A stretch of DNA of 64,000 bases from Cyanobacteria bacterium FACHB-502 (GCA_014695325.1 JACJNZ010000039.1:620001-684000), one strand, 5' to 3'. Counted from the stretch's first letter, positions 27,494 to 36,273 are shown. Notes: generated from the letters alone by a model not told the origin. Numbers and translations are program-made.

Positions 27494-28669
27494 ATGACTG
27501 CAAATTCGATCGATTGGGACGAGGATTTACCCAGCACTCCAGCAGAAGAATATCAAGCACTCGTCCGGGCACTTCGTAGAATCGAGGGTTTCGGCATTAT
27601 TTTCGTGCGCTGCAACGATGCTGATGAGGAAAGCCTGATTCGTCAGGTAAAAGCAGACCTGCCCCATAAAACGATCGATCAATTGCAGCTCACTGCAGAC
27701 AGCACGAACTTTTATGAAGCAGTAGAAAGCCTGCCCAACTACAAGCAAACCAACATCCTGTTTGTACGTGGACTGAAACACTCCCTCTACGCCTATGAAC
27801 AAACCAAGCAGATCTTACGCTGGAGGGCTGATGAAACTCATTCCTATAGCTGGAAGGGTGTCCCAAAAATTCTTGCCAACCTGAATCAACAGCGCGATCG
27901 ATTCCGCGATGACTTCAAAATCTGCTTCGTTTTCCTGTTACCTCTCTTTGCCATCAAATACCTGATCCATCGCGCCCCTGATTTCTATGATTGGCGATCA
28001 GGCATCTTCGAGTTTCCGATGGAGAAGGACACGCTCGATCGAGAGGTCTATCGGGTCTGGTTGGAAGGAGATTACAATGACTACCTTATCTGGACAGATG
28101 CTCAACGCTATCGCAAACTTGCCGAAATCCAAAACCTCCTGGAAGAACCACAACTCCCTCTAGATGGGAAAGTAAATCTACTTTCTGAACTAGCTGTGCT
28201 TTCTCAAGCAGCCGGAGAACACAAAAGTGTTCTTCACACATGGGATGAGGTATTAAGACTCAAACCCGATTTAGGTGTAGCTTGGAGCAACCGAGGGCTT
28301 GCCCTCGCTAAATTAGGACGCTATGAAGAAGCAATTGGTTCCTGGGGCAAAGCAATCGAATTCAAACCGGACTCTTACGAAGCCTGGTACAACCGAGGCA
28401 TTGCCCTGGTGAATCTAGAACGCTATGAGGAAGCGATCGACTCCTGGAACAAAGCACTCAAACTCAAACCGGACTATCACAAAGCCTGGAACAACAAAGC
28501 CTGTTGTTATTCGTTGTGGAATCAAGTGGATAAGGCGATCGAATCTCTACAACAAGCGATCGAGCTTAATCCTAAATATCGGGAAATGGCTAAAACAGAT
28601 TCAGACTTTGACAACATTCGATCGGACGATCGATTCAAAGCACTAATCGAAGATTCCGATTCAGAGTGA
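27494..28669 (+). CDS. TPR protein with degenerate NTPase-like N-terminus
   Basis: 391 residues. Residues 25-180 have the strand order of a P-loop domain (GFGIIFVRCN, then NILFVRGL, then DDFKICFVFLLPLFAIKYLI) but no GxxGxGK(S/T) and no DE Walker B, so nucleotide hydrolysis is not expected. Residues about 240-365 carry three to four TPR units (AWSNRGLALAKLGRYEEAI, AWYNRGIALVNLERYEEAI, AWNNKACCYSLWNQVDKAI) and the end has the TPR-linked motif DSDFDNIRSDDRFKAL. It is translated 9 bases after the ATPase gene. It probably couples partner recognition by TPRs to the ATPase (inference). Confidence 0.82.
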   Translation: MTANSIDWDEDLPSTPAEEYQALVRALRRIEGFGIIFVRCNDADEESLIRQVKADLPHKTIDQLQLTADSTNFYEAVESLPNYKQTNILFVRGLKHSLYAYEQTKQILRWRADETHSYSWKGVPKILANLNQQRDRFRDDFKICFVFLLPLFAIKYLIHRAPDFYDWRSGIFEFPMEKDTLDREVYRVWLEGDYNDYLIWTDAQRYRKLAEIQNLLEEPQLPLDGKVNLLSELAVLSQAAGEHKSVLHTWDEVLRLKPDLGVAWSNRGLALAKLGRYEEAIGSWGKAIEFKPDSYEAWYNRGIALVNLERYEEAIDSWNKALKLKPDYHKAWNNKACCYSLWNQVDKAIESLQQAIELNPKYREMAKTDSDFDNIRSDDRFKALIEDSDSE

Positions 28670-28694
28670 GGCGATCGACTAAGGAGAATTCACG

Positions 28695-29348
28695 ATGGTT
28701 AACCCCGTTCCAATCCTGCAAACGATCGCGCTTGAAACCTGGATTCCGGCTGCCTGGGAAGACTTTTTGACCTTTGCAGATGATCCGACGCTGGTGGGCG
28801 GCAGGTTTTATTACGACCAGGGTGAGATGAGGATTGAGATGAGTCCATTGGGTTCGGCGCACGGTCAGGATAATTCGATCGTTCTCACAGTCGTTAATCT
28901 CTATGCCACGGTCAAAGCGATTCCGATCAAAAGCTTCATCAATACGACGTTTCGGAAAGCAGGACTGCGGGAATTCCAGCCTGATCTGGCGTTTTATATG
29001 GGTGAACCTGGCGAGGCTGTGACGTTTCCAGCCCGATCGAACGCTGCAGTAGACCTCAACGAATTTGACCCGCCCTCACTGGTGATTGAAATTGTTGCCT
29101 CTTCGCTAGAAGACGACTGCACGCGCAAACAGCCACTTTATCAGCGAGCAGGCATTCGAGAATATTGGGTGGTGGATGTGAATGTGAGCCAGGTGATTGC
29201 CGTTGAGCCTAGCAAGGCAACCCAACTCCGCCGATCGCAGGTTTTACCTGGACTAGAAATTGATTGGGTCGATTCTGCCCTGAAACGTGCCCAGACCGAA
29301 GACGATGGTGCGGTGAGCCGATGGTTTCTTGGGCTGCTGACGCAGTGA
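28695..29348 (+). CDS. Uma2-family putative endonuclease (DUF820)
   Basis: A 217-residue PD-(D/E)XK-fold protein. The nuclease residues are seen in FQPDLAFYMG (Asp), SLVIEIVASSLEDD (Glu) and the lysine in CTRKQPLYQRAGIREYWVVD. Uma2 proteins are hugely expanded in cyanobacteria, often single, and their targets are unknown. It follows the TPR gene by 25 bases with a good AAGGAG ribosome site, so it may belong to the same transcript. A 9-bp inverted repeat after its stop could end the unit. Confidence 0.88.
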   Translation: MVNPVPILQTIALETWIPAAWEDFLTFADDPTLVGGRFYYDQGEMRIEMSPLGSAHGQDNSIVLTVVNLYATVKAIPIKSFINTTFRKAGLREFQPDLAFYMGEPGEAVTFPARSNAAVDLNEFDPPSLVIEIVASSLEDDCTRKQPLYQRAGIREYWVVDVNVSQVIAVEPSKATQLRRSQVLPGLEIDWVDSALKRAQTEDDGAVSRWFLGLLTQ

Positions 29349-29380
29349 TTGGGTCGATCGCCCTTCGCCCTTATACCAAG

Positions 29381-29420
29381 TTCTCGCTTCTCAATCACTC
29401 AAAGTGTCCCTAAGCGAGAA
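29381..29420 (+). terminator. Hairpin after the ATPase-TPR-Uma2 unit
   Basis: TTCTCGCTT (29381-29389) and AAGCGAGAA (29412-29420) are perfect complements separated by 22 bases. There is no T-run after the stem, so it may be a transcript-end stabiliser instead of a classical terminator. Confidence 0.4.
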
Positions 29421-29552
29421 ATAAAGGCTTTGACGTGAGCCTCAGCTAACGGGGGCGTTGTAGGGCTTTTACGATTTCTCAAACTTCCTCCCAAATTCCT
29501 AGAATCGCGATAATAGAGAAAGAAGAGGACTCCGGGCAGGGAAACAGGACTG

Positions 29553-30566
29553 ATGAAACTATCAAAGAAGAATCTAGATCAGCGGCTCGATCATCTCTAC
29601 GACGTAATTATTGTCGGCGGTGGCATGGGCGGACTCTCCGCAGCAATCTATCTTCAGCGATATCGCCTCTCCTGTCTGATTATCGAAAAGGGCAAAGGGC
29701 GATCGTTCTGGATGCAAGAACTGCGAAACTATCTTGGTTTGCCGCCGGAAACCCCCGGACGCGACGTGATTCAGCACGGGCAGGAACACGCCCTGATGCT
29801 GGGGGCAGATCATTTGCGTGGCTTTGTGGAGGAAGTGCGCGATGAAGGCGAAACCTTTACCGTGAAGGTCAGGGTGGGCAAGGAAGACAGTATCTACCCT
29901 GTGTTTCGATCGAAGTATGTCATCGCCGCGAGCGGCATTATGGATCATTTGCCAAAGCTGGAGAAGATGCAAAATGTCTTTGATTTCGCGGGCTATAATC
30001 TGCACGTCTGCCTGATCTGCGATGGCTACGAAATGGCAGATAAGCAGTGTGGTCTCTTCGTGGGCACTGAAGGAGCAATCAATACCGCATTTGTGCTGAA
30101 CTGGTTTACGCCTTATGTCACCGTCTTTACCAACGGTTTGTTTGAAGTGGGCGACGAGATGCGGCACAAGCTGAAGGAACATGGCTTTCCGCTCGTTGAA
30201 ACGCCAATCACACAGCTTTTGGGGCACGACCACGAAATGACCGGGGTTGAGCTAGAAGACGGGAAGATCATTCCGCTTGAAACAGGGCTGGTCGCAATGG
30301 GATCGCATTACTATAATGAGTACCTCAAGGGACTCGACCTGGAGTGGAAAGGCAGCAATCTGGTAACAGATTCCATGTGCCGCACCTCCCATCCGCGTCT
30401 GTTTGCGATCGGCGATCTTAAAGAAGGCATCAATCAAGTGTCAATTGCCGTCGCAGATGGTACATTAGCGGCAACAGCAATCTGGCGGGACATTCGCAGG
30501 GCTGCTCCGCCGCGTCGCTGGGAAGAACACTTGGTTGGGGAAAACCCCATGGTTGAGACGACCTAA
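29553..30566 (+). CDS. Thioredoxin reductase-like flavoprotein
   Basis: A 337-residue FAD/NAD(P)-dependent oxidoreductase. The FAD motif is VIIVGGGMGGLSAAIYL; the redox pair is C153-L-I-C156 in VCLICDGYEM, in the place of the CATC pair of thioredoxin reductase; the late FAD contact is HPRLFAIGDLKEG. The NAD(P)H-binding segment QCGLFVGTEGAINTAFVL lacks a clean GxGxxA and HRRxxxR pattern. It may therefore use another electron donor, as reported for some cyanobacterial thioredoxin reductase relatives. The partner is not encoded nearby. It is followed 30 bases later by a coiled-coil protein. Confidence 0.82.
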   Translation: MKLSKKNLDQRLDHLYDVIIVGGGMGGLSAAIYLQRYRLSCLIIEKGKGRSFWMQELRNYLGLPPETPGRDVIQHGQEHALMLGADHLRGFVEEVRDEGETFTVKVRVGKEDSIYPVFRSKYVIAASGIMDHLPKLEKMQNVFDFAGYNLHVCLICDGYEMADKQCGLFVGTEGAINTAFVLNWFTPYVTVFTNGLFEVGDEMRHKLKEHGFPLVETPITQLLGHDHEMTGVELEDGKIIPLETGLVAMGSHYYNEYLKGLDLEWKGSNLVTDSMCRTSHPRLFAIGDLKEGINQVSIAVADGTLAATAIWRDIRRAAPPRRWEEHLVGENPMVETT

Positions 30567-30596
30567 TAACAACGCGATCTGATTTGGAGCAAGACT

Positions 30597-31142
30597 GTGA
30601 CACGAACTGATACCCTCACCATTCCCGAACTGCAATCGGAAGTTGCCCATCTGCGCGATGAACTCCAGATGCGCGACCAGCTTGTGCAGCAGCTTTCACA
30701 AGAACTTTTCCGCTTGGTAAAAGGGAATGCTGCAACGACTCCGACTCCCGCTGTTTCTGAGCGGCAGCAAGCCGAAATCCGCGCCCTTCGTGAACAGGTG
30801 CAGGGCTTTGAGCAGCAGGCAATGTTCTACCAGGAGCAGCTTTCCGCCAAAGATACGGAGATTTATCAGTTGCGGCAGTCCGGTCGTGAAATGACCGATC
30901 GCGCCCGAATGCTGGAACAGGTGGTCGAAGAACTGCCCCGGATTTACAAAGAGAAGTTTGAGCAGCGTCTCGCGCCGATTAAGGAAAAAGTCGCGCTGAT
31001 TCAGCAGGAGAACCGTCGCCTGCACGCCGAACTTCAGAGCGTCAGCTATCGCCTTGCGGTCAGAAGTCGTCGTGTGAGTCATTTAGATTTGCCGAGCTTC
31101 CCTCGGATGGGCGCAACGCTGCCTGATCTGAGCAACGTCTAA
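30597..31142 (+). CDS. Coiled-coil protein
   Basis: 181 residues from a GTG start behind TTGGAGC. Two long heptad stretches (about 8-42 and 55-145; for example ELQSEVAHLRDELQMRDQLV and IREKEKV-like repeats such as APIKEKVALIQQENRRLHAE) predict a parallel coiled coil, broken by a Thr/Pro segment. The last 30 residues are basic, then hydrophobic. I cannot name the family, though such proteins are widespread in cyanobacteria. It follows the flavoprotein gene closely and may share its mRNA. Confidence 0.7.
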   Translation: MTRTDTLTIPELQSEVAHLRDELQMRDQLVQQLSQELFRLVKGNAATTPTPAVSERQQAEIRALREQVQGFEQQAMFYQEQLSAKDTEIYQLRQSGREMTDRARMLEQVVEELPRIYKEKFEQRLAPIKEKVALIQQENRRLHAELQSVSYRLAVRSRRVSHLDLPSFPRMGATLPDLSNV

Positions 31143-31191
31143 TTCCAGTTCCCTCCAGAACTGTGAGTTACCTCTGTGGATTACCCCTCTC

Positions 31192-31271
31192 TTGTGGGAT
31201 GGCATCAGAACTTCTGGCGCGGAAGATAGCCCGTCTGCTGGTCTGAGCGAGCGAAGACCTCCATCCCACAA
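31192..31271. repeat. 80-bp stem-loop with 11-bp perfect arms
   Basis: TTGTGGGATGG (31192-31202) pairs exactly with CCATCCCACAA (31261-31271). Inside, GGTCT/AGACC (31240-31244, 31255-31259) forms a second stem stacked on the right arm. It lies 50 bases after the coiled-coil gene and is followed by AAAAG, with no T-run on the plus strand. On the minus strand TTTTT precedes it. It could be a palindromic repeat element or a structured RNA. Confidence 0.5.
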
Positions 31272-31332
31272 AAAGACAGGCCGTACACAAGAAGACAAAC
31301 GATAAACGGATAGTTTCTCAGCTTAGAAATTG

Positions 31333-31989
31333 GTGCATGTCCTGCTCATAATCGATCCGCTGCCTGCTGATCAGGATGATTTGCAGGCCCAGTCTATTTC
31401 TGCGATCGAACAGGCGATCGAACAATTTCCCGTTTCTACGGAGTCTTCAGTTTCGATCGTTTGTAGCGATCAGCCGATCGCACTTCAACCCGCAGATCTG
31501 CTCTGTCCGCTAACGCTCAACCTACCGGATTCCCTGGACTGGAAGGGTCAGGCAATTTATAAAGTCTGTCGAGACGTAGAGGGATTACGCGATCGCGTCC
31601 AGCAGGCACTTCTGGTTCCGATCGCGACAGGAGAATTCTGGTTGCCGATCGTCCTGACGGCAAAAGGCGCACTTTACGCCGAAGCCATCTGTCGTGAAAA
31701 TTCTCGCTACTATCAGCCGCTCCATTTGCCCGATCTGCACCGTCAGGCTCTTTATCGCCTCGCCCATCGCCTTTTGCAGGAACTGAACGCGCCGCCGTCG
31801 GTTTACCTGCTTCAGTTTGGTTGGACAGATGGGCAGATTGGCTTCGATCGCCTGTATCCCTTTCCGGCAGAAGCGGCGATTGCTAGTCTGAAGGTTCAAA
31901 CCCCAGATCTTTTTGCCTGTCACTGGCAATGCTTAACGTCTCAGCCAATTTTCGATGTGTACATTCCAGGGAATGTGGTGTGGCGATGA
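31333..31989 (+). CDS. Conserved hypothetical protein
   Basis: 218 residues from GTG (a TTG one codon earlier is equally possible). No signal or membrane segment. The sequence has an alpha/beta look (HVLLIIDPLPADQDD, GEFWLPIVLTAKGALYAEAI) and a Tyr/Arg-rich central helix (LPDLHRQALYRLAHRLLQEL), ending in a region with SVYLLQFGWTDGQIGFDRLYP. I do not recognise the family, but composition and codon use match neighbours and it resembles proteins restricted to cyanobacteria. DedA follows on the same strand. Confidence 0.7.
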   Translation: MHVLLIIDPLPADQDDLQAQSISAIEQAIEQFPVSTESSVSIVCSDQPIALQPADLLCPLTLNLPDSLDWKGQAIYKVCRDVEGLRDRVQQALLVPIATGEFWLPIVLTAKGALYAEAICRENSRYYQPLHLPDLHRQALYRLAHRLLQELNAPPSVYLLQFGWTDGQIGFDRLYPFPAEAAIASLKVQTPDLFACHWQCLTSQPIFDVYIPGNVVWR

Positions 31990-32119
31990 GAAGCACTTCT
32001 CTCGTAGGAGTAATCGCCCTTCGCGAATTGACACGATCGCTGATATTACGTCAAGATGGGAATCATTAAAGGCTGTCACAAATCTTTGTAAAGTCCTATT
32101 TCTAAGGTTACTCATTACC

Positions 32120-32749
32120 GTGGAACTGATTCCCCTGGAAACCATCCAGAACATCGCTCACGAATACGGCTACTGGGCAGTGTTCGGCGGCATTCTCCTC
32201 GAAAATACAGGGATTCCTATTCCCGGTGAAACGATTACTCTCGTCGGCGGCTTTCTGGCAGGCAGCGGTGAGCTGGATTTTTGGCTGGTGCTGGCAAGTG
32301 CGCTAGGCGGAGCGATCCTCGGCGACAACTTTGGCTACTGGGTTGGGTATTACGGCGGCTGGTCGCTTGTAACTCGTGTGGGTAGACTGTTCCGCATCAA
32401 GGAAGAACAGCTTATCAGCGTCCGCGATCAGTTTGCTCAGAACGCTGCCAAAGCTGTAATTTTTGGTCGATTTGTCGCACTGCTTCGCATCTTTGCCGGA
32501 CCCTTAGCAGGAACGGTAAGAATGCCCTATGCGCAGTTTCTTCTCTGCAACCTCGTTGGTGCAAGCATCTGGGCAGGTGTCACCATTACCGCCGCCTACT
32601 TTGCCGGAAGGCTAATTGCCCTGGAAACCCTGGTGCAGTGGATGTCTCAGTTTGCCGCTGTCGTCGTGGCGATCGTCGTTGCCTGGTTTGCCCTCTCCTA
32701 CTGGCTGGAGCATCGCAAGTTTGGCAAAGGTCTGGAGCAGCAGGATTGA
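32120..32749 (+). CDS. DedA/SNARE-associated (VTT) family membrane protein
   Basis: A 209-residue polytopic protein starting from GTG at 32120. An earlier start would overlap the upstream gene and add a non-family N-terminus. Motifs of the DedA family are clear: GGILLENTGIPIPGETITLVGGFLAG, then GGAILGDNFGYWVGYYGG, FGRFVALLRIFAGPLAGTVRM, and hydrophobic C-terminal helices. DedA/VTT proteins act in lipid scrambling or flipping (for example undecaprenyl phosphate recycling) at the cytoplasmic membrane and depend on proton motive force. The specific lipid is unknown. Confidence 0.9.
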   Translation: MELIPLETIQNIAHEYGYWAVFGGILLENTGIPIPGETITLVGGFLAGSGELDFWLVLASALGGAILGDNFGYWVGYYGGWSLVTRVGRLFRIKEEQLISVRDQFAQNAAKAVIFGRFVALLRIFAGPLAGTVRMPYAQFLLCNLVGASIWAGVTITAAYFAGRLIALETLVQWMSQFAAVVVAIVVAWFALSYWLEHRKFGKGLEQQD

Positions 32750-32752
32750 GGT

Positions 32753-32950
32753 GAGCGGATAGGGGATAAGGAGATAGGGGATGAGAGCAGGATGATTGCT
32801 CTATCCAAACTACACTGACTGGTAAGCGTCTCGCTGATGTCTAAGTGACAGGAGTTCCTTTCTGTTCATTCAACGATCGCTCACCTTAACGAACAAACCT
32901 ACCTCCTTCTACCCACTTACCCATCACTCACCTACCCATCCCCCCATCCA
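32753..32950. repeat. Purine- and pyrimidine-rich short repeat tracts
   Basis: Plus-strand GGATAGGGGATAAGGAGATA and pyrimidine tracts with CCTACC, CCCATC and CCACTC flank the 3' ends of dedA and argG. Such GGGGAT-type short repeats also occur at 34320-34365 and 63022-63060. They lie between convergent or at divergent gene ends. No coding potential. Confidence 0.4.
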
Positions 32951-32955
32951 CTCAT

Positions 32956-34200
32956 CTACCCTTCAAGCTTTACTTGCCCCGTCGTTGCCAGCACCCGCGC
33001 ACTCACGCCAAAGACGCGCAGCAGTCCTTCGGAGTCGGAGTGGTTGTAGTCACCCACGCCTTCCATTGAGGCATTTTCTTCGGAGTATAGGGAGTGGGGC
33101 GTGTCGGTTGCGGCGATGAAAGAGAGCGTTCCTTTGTAAAGGGAGACGGTGATAGTTCCGGTTGCCAGAGCAGCGGTGCGATCGAGCGCTTGCTGTGCCA
33201 TCTGGGTCGCGAGATCGAACCAGTAGCCTTGGTAGATCTGTCTGGCAACCAGGAGCGAAAGCTGATCGTAAAATTCGCGGGCGCGGCGGTCGAGAATAAG
33301 CTGCAACAGATAGGCATAGCAGGTTCCTAGAATCTCAACGCCAGGGCTTTCGTACACACCGCGAGACTTGATGCCGACAAAGCGGTTTTCCACCAAGTGC
33401 GTACCGATGCCAATGCCGTGCTTGCCGCCGATCGCGTTTGCCCGAAGGAAGGCTTCCACCAGATTGACCGACTGACCGTTAATAGACACCGGACGACCCG
33501 CCTCAAACCGCACTGTGAATTCTTCGGGCTGATCGAGAGCAGCGATCGGATAGCAGCCCATAATCGGCTTGACAAACTGAGCCGGAGTCGTGAGCGATTC
33601 CAGCATTCCCGATTCGTGAGTCAGCCCCAGCAGGTTAGCATCGGTGGAATAGGGCTTGTCTTTAGTAGCAGTTACGCTCAACCCGTTATCCTGACAGAAA
33701 TCGATCATTTCGCTGCGTCCAGGGAAGCGTGCCAGGAAAGATTCGTCTCGCCAAGGCGCATACACCTCAAACTCAGGAGCCAGCATATTTGTAATCAGTT
33801 GGAACCGCACCTGATCGTTACCGCGTCCGGTTGCGCCGTGGCTAAAGATCGTCAGTCCACGCTGCTTCATTTCGCGAATCATCGCTTCGGTCAGCACACA
33901 GCGAGCGATACCTGTAGTGTTCCAGTAGCGTCCCTCGTAGCACGCCTGCGCCTGGATTACCTGAAGCCCCGCTTCGGCAATTCCTTCTCGGCAAGGCAGC
34001 AGCACAAATTCTGAAGCTCCCGCTGCCAGCATTCGCTTTTCAATATCCGCCGGATTATCCTCGTCGGGCTGTCCCAAATCGGCCGTAAAGCAAACCACGT
34101 TCACGCCCTGATCCGTCAGCCATCGCGTAATCGTGCAGCTATCGAGTCCACCTGATCCTGCAAAGGCGATCGTCTTTCCCTGTAAGTCTTGCGCTTTCAT
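32956..34200 (-). CDS. argG: Argininosuccinate synthase, divergent subfamily
   Basis: A 414-residue ATP-dependent ligase joining citrulline and aspartate in arginine synthesis. The ATG at 34200 follows a GAGAGA site; an earlier start adds 14 residues. The PP-loop is AFAGSGGLDSCTITRWL instead of the usual AYSGGLDTS, and GATGRGNDQVRF is the substrate loop, with KPYSTDANLLGLTHESG further on. The form differs from the ~400-residue type common in cyanobacteria (LAYSGGVDTSV). It may be the sole enzyme or a paralogue with altered substrate, but the active-site blocks are recognisable. No other arg gene adjoins. Confidence 0.85.
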   Translation of the reverse strand: MKAQDLQGKTIAFAGSGGLDSCTITRWLTDQGVNVVCFTADLGQPDEDNPADIEKRMLAAGASEFVLLPCREGIAEAGLQVIQAQACYEGRYWNTTGIARCVLTEAMIREMKQRGLTIFSHGATGRGNDQVRFQLITNMLAPEFEVYAPWRDESFLARFPGRSEMIDFCQDNGLSVTATKDKPYSTDANLLGLTHESGMLESLTTPAQFVKPIMGCYPIAALDQPEEFTVRFEAGRPVSINGQSVNLVEAFLRANAIGGKHGIGIGTHLVENRFVGIKSRGVYESPGVEILGTCYAYLLQLILDRRAREFYDQLSLLVARQIYQGYWFDLATQMAQQALDRTAALATGTITVSLYKGTLSFIAATDTPHSLYSEENASMEGVGDYNHSDSEGLLRVFGVSARVLATTGQVKLEG

Positions 34201-34411
34201 GTCGTTTTTCTCTCTCAGCCAACCTCCAGACCGGGAGAACAAAACCCCGATCGGGCAAACATCATATTATCGGCTGAATGGTTCCCATTTTGTTCGGGGA
34301 CAACCGATTGTTAGAGAATGATGGCATGAGAGGAGGTAGGTGAGTGGGTAAGTAGGGCTTTTTAGGCTGCTTGAACTGTAGTTAGATGGACAATTTCTTC
34401 TATTAGACTTT

Positions 34412-35023
34412 ATGGGATTTGTAGTAGAAGCCTGGTTTCACAATACTGCACCTGAAATTGCGGCTAAGATGCTTCGCGATGGTCTCGCTACTGGAGGGTT
34501 TACTCCGGTCAAGGTGCCACCTTCTCAGAAAGACTCTTGGAATCGCGTAGCACTCTATCAACATAAAGTGTATGCCGCACTAACACCTCAAACTGAGAAT
34601 CACTTGGTTGCGACAGTCAAGTCCGCGATAAGTTGGGATGAAGGGTACTCAGCATTCGAGCAAGTCTTTATTTATCTCCTTAATCATCACCAAAACGTCG
34701 AGCTTGCAGAGTTGTTGCTTTCAACGCGAAATCCTGAACCCTACCCTTTCCTAACGCACTCATTTAATCGAGGATCGTTTCCGCCAACAATCGTCAATCA
34801 CAATGAAAATACAATTACTCAAAGAGGCGAGGGTAATTATTGGATGAAGTGGGGGCCAGAACTTCACTTCATTGCTGACAAGGTCTTTAAACGAACTCAA
34901 GTAGATGTAGCTAGCTTTGCTCATAGCCTGGCTGCTGCAATCATTCCTCTAAAGGGAGGTTCGCTACTCGATTGTGGCTGGACAAGAGAGTTTGCACTTC
35001 CCAAACACTTAAGCTCGATCTAA
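34412..35023 (+). CDS. Hypothetical protein of unknown family
   Basis: 203 residues, not recognised. There is no signal, membrane segment or cysteine cluster (one Cys near the end). Recognisable stretches are VVEAWFHNTAPEIAAKMLRD, AISWDEGYSAFEQVFIYLLN and LHFIADKVFKRTQVDVASFA. The gene has few CGATCG motifs and a more AT-rich codon choice than its neighbours, which could indicate recent acquisition. It stands alone between argG and a glycosyltransferase, without a clear ribosome site. Confidence 0.6.
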   Translation: MGFVVEAWFHNTAPEIAAKMLRDGLATGGFTPVKVPPSQKDSWNRVALYQHKVYAALTPQTENHLVATVKSAISWDEGYSAFEQVFIYLLNHHQNVELAELLLSTRNPEPYPFLTHSFNRGSFPPTIVNHNENTITQRGEGNYWMKWGPELHFIADKVFKRTQVDVASFAHSLAAAIIPLKGGSLLDCGWTREFALPKHLSSI

Positions 35024-35232
35024 TCACTCCAATTTCATAATTTGGTTTGTCTATTCACTCACCCGTCCACACCTCTACAGAGAACTTTTTGACGGTTAAG
35101 CGGGTCAACGATAGGATGCAGTCAGAGCACTGCTCATTCTGGATGCTTAAAAAAACCGTCCTCGACGGAAAGTGTTCTAAAGCGCATCAACCCCCAGATT
35201 GTTCAAAAATATCGTTCAAAAAGATTGCTGCC

Positions 35233-36171
35233 GTGTTTTTTAGCGTTGTCATTCCCACTTATAACCGTCTGCCGATTCTGGAGAAATGCCTGTGGGCACT
35301 GGAAAATCAGATGATTCCGGCTGATAGTCCGATCGCTGGCTATGAAATCGTCGTCGTGGATGATGGCTCAACCGATCGCACTGTGGAATGGCTGCAAACC
35401 CATCAGGCAGAGCTGCCCCATGTGCGGCTATTTCAGCAAAATCATCAGGGACCGTCTGCCGCGAGAAATCTGGGTGTTCGTGAGGCAAAGGGCGACACGA
35501 TTATTTTTATTGACAGCGATCTGGTAGTGCTGGAAGGATTTCTTCAAGCTCATGCCATTGCCCTCACTGAGGCAGAGAAAAACCTGGGAACCGATCGCGT
35601 CTTTACCTATGGCAGCGTGATCAACACCTGCGATTTCGACGATCCGACTTCAGAGCCATTCAAGATTACGGACTTTTCGGCGGCGTATTTTGCAACCGGG
35701 AATGTGGCGATCGACCGAAAATGGCTGGAAGAAGCTGGACTGTTTGACACGCGCTTTCAGCTTTACGGCTGGGAAGATTTGGAGCTGGGCGTTCGGCTAA
35801 AACAGCTGGGGCTAAAGCTGATCAAGTGTCCTGAAGCGGCAGGCTATCACTGGCATCCGCCGTTTAGCTTGAGCCAGTTGCCCAATTTGATAGACAAGGA
35901 AATTCAGCGGGGACGGATGGGGGTGTTGTTTTACCAAAAGCATCCGACCTGGGAAGTGCGAATGATGATTCAGATGACCTGGATTCATCGGCTGTTGTGG
36001 GGTTTGCTGTCTCTGGGTGGCACACTGAACGAAAAAACAATGGCTCCCCTGCTGCAATGGCTGATCGATCGCGGTAAGCCTCAGCTTGCTCTGGAAATCG
36101 CCCGGATTTTTCTTAACTGGTACAACGTACGCGGCGTGTATGCTGCCTATGCGGAGATGCAGCAAAGTTAA
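35233..36171 (+). CDS. Family 2 glycosyltransferase
   Basis: 312 residues from the GTG preferred here, because the GT-A fold begins at once with FFSVVIPTYNRLPILEKCL. A more distal start at 35047 would add 62 residues without family similarity. Motifs: VVVDDGSTDRTVEWL (nucleotide site), GPSAARNLGVREAKGDTIIFIDSDLVV (metal-binding DSD) and GWEDLELGVRLKQLG (catalytic base region, ED). It transfers a sugar from a nucleotide donor to an unknown acceptor; cyanobacterial homologues serve exopolysaccharide or glycolipid synthesis. No polysaccharide cluster surrounds it. Confidence 0.87.
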   Translation: MFFSVVIPTYNRLPILEKCLWALENQMIPADSPIAGYEIVVVDDGSTDRTVEWLQTHQAELPHVRLFQQNHQGPSAARNLGVREAKGDTIIFIDSDLVVLEGFLQAHAIALTEAEKNLGTDRVFTYGSVINTCDFDDPTSEPFKITDFSAAYFATGNVAIDRKWLEEAGLFDTRFQLYGWEDLELGVRLKQLGLKLIKCPEAAGYHWHPPFSLSQLPNLIDKEIQRGRMGVLFYQKHPTWEVRMMIQMTWIHRLLWGLLSLGGTLNEKTMAPLLQWLIDRGKPQLALEIARIFLNWYNVRGVYAAYAEMQQS

Positions 36172-36273
36172 AAATTTAACCTGCTCATAACTTATGTAAA
36201 TCTCCCCTTTACATACAGGAATAAATTCCGCAGATTGGTGAAATCTACGATTTCGCTGTGATGCTTTTAATCT

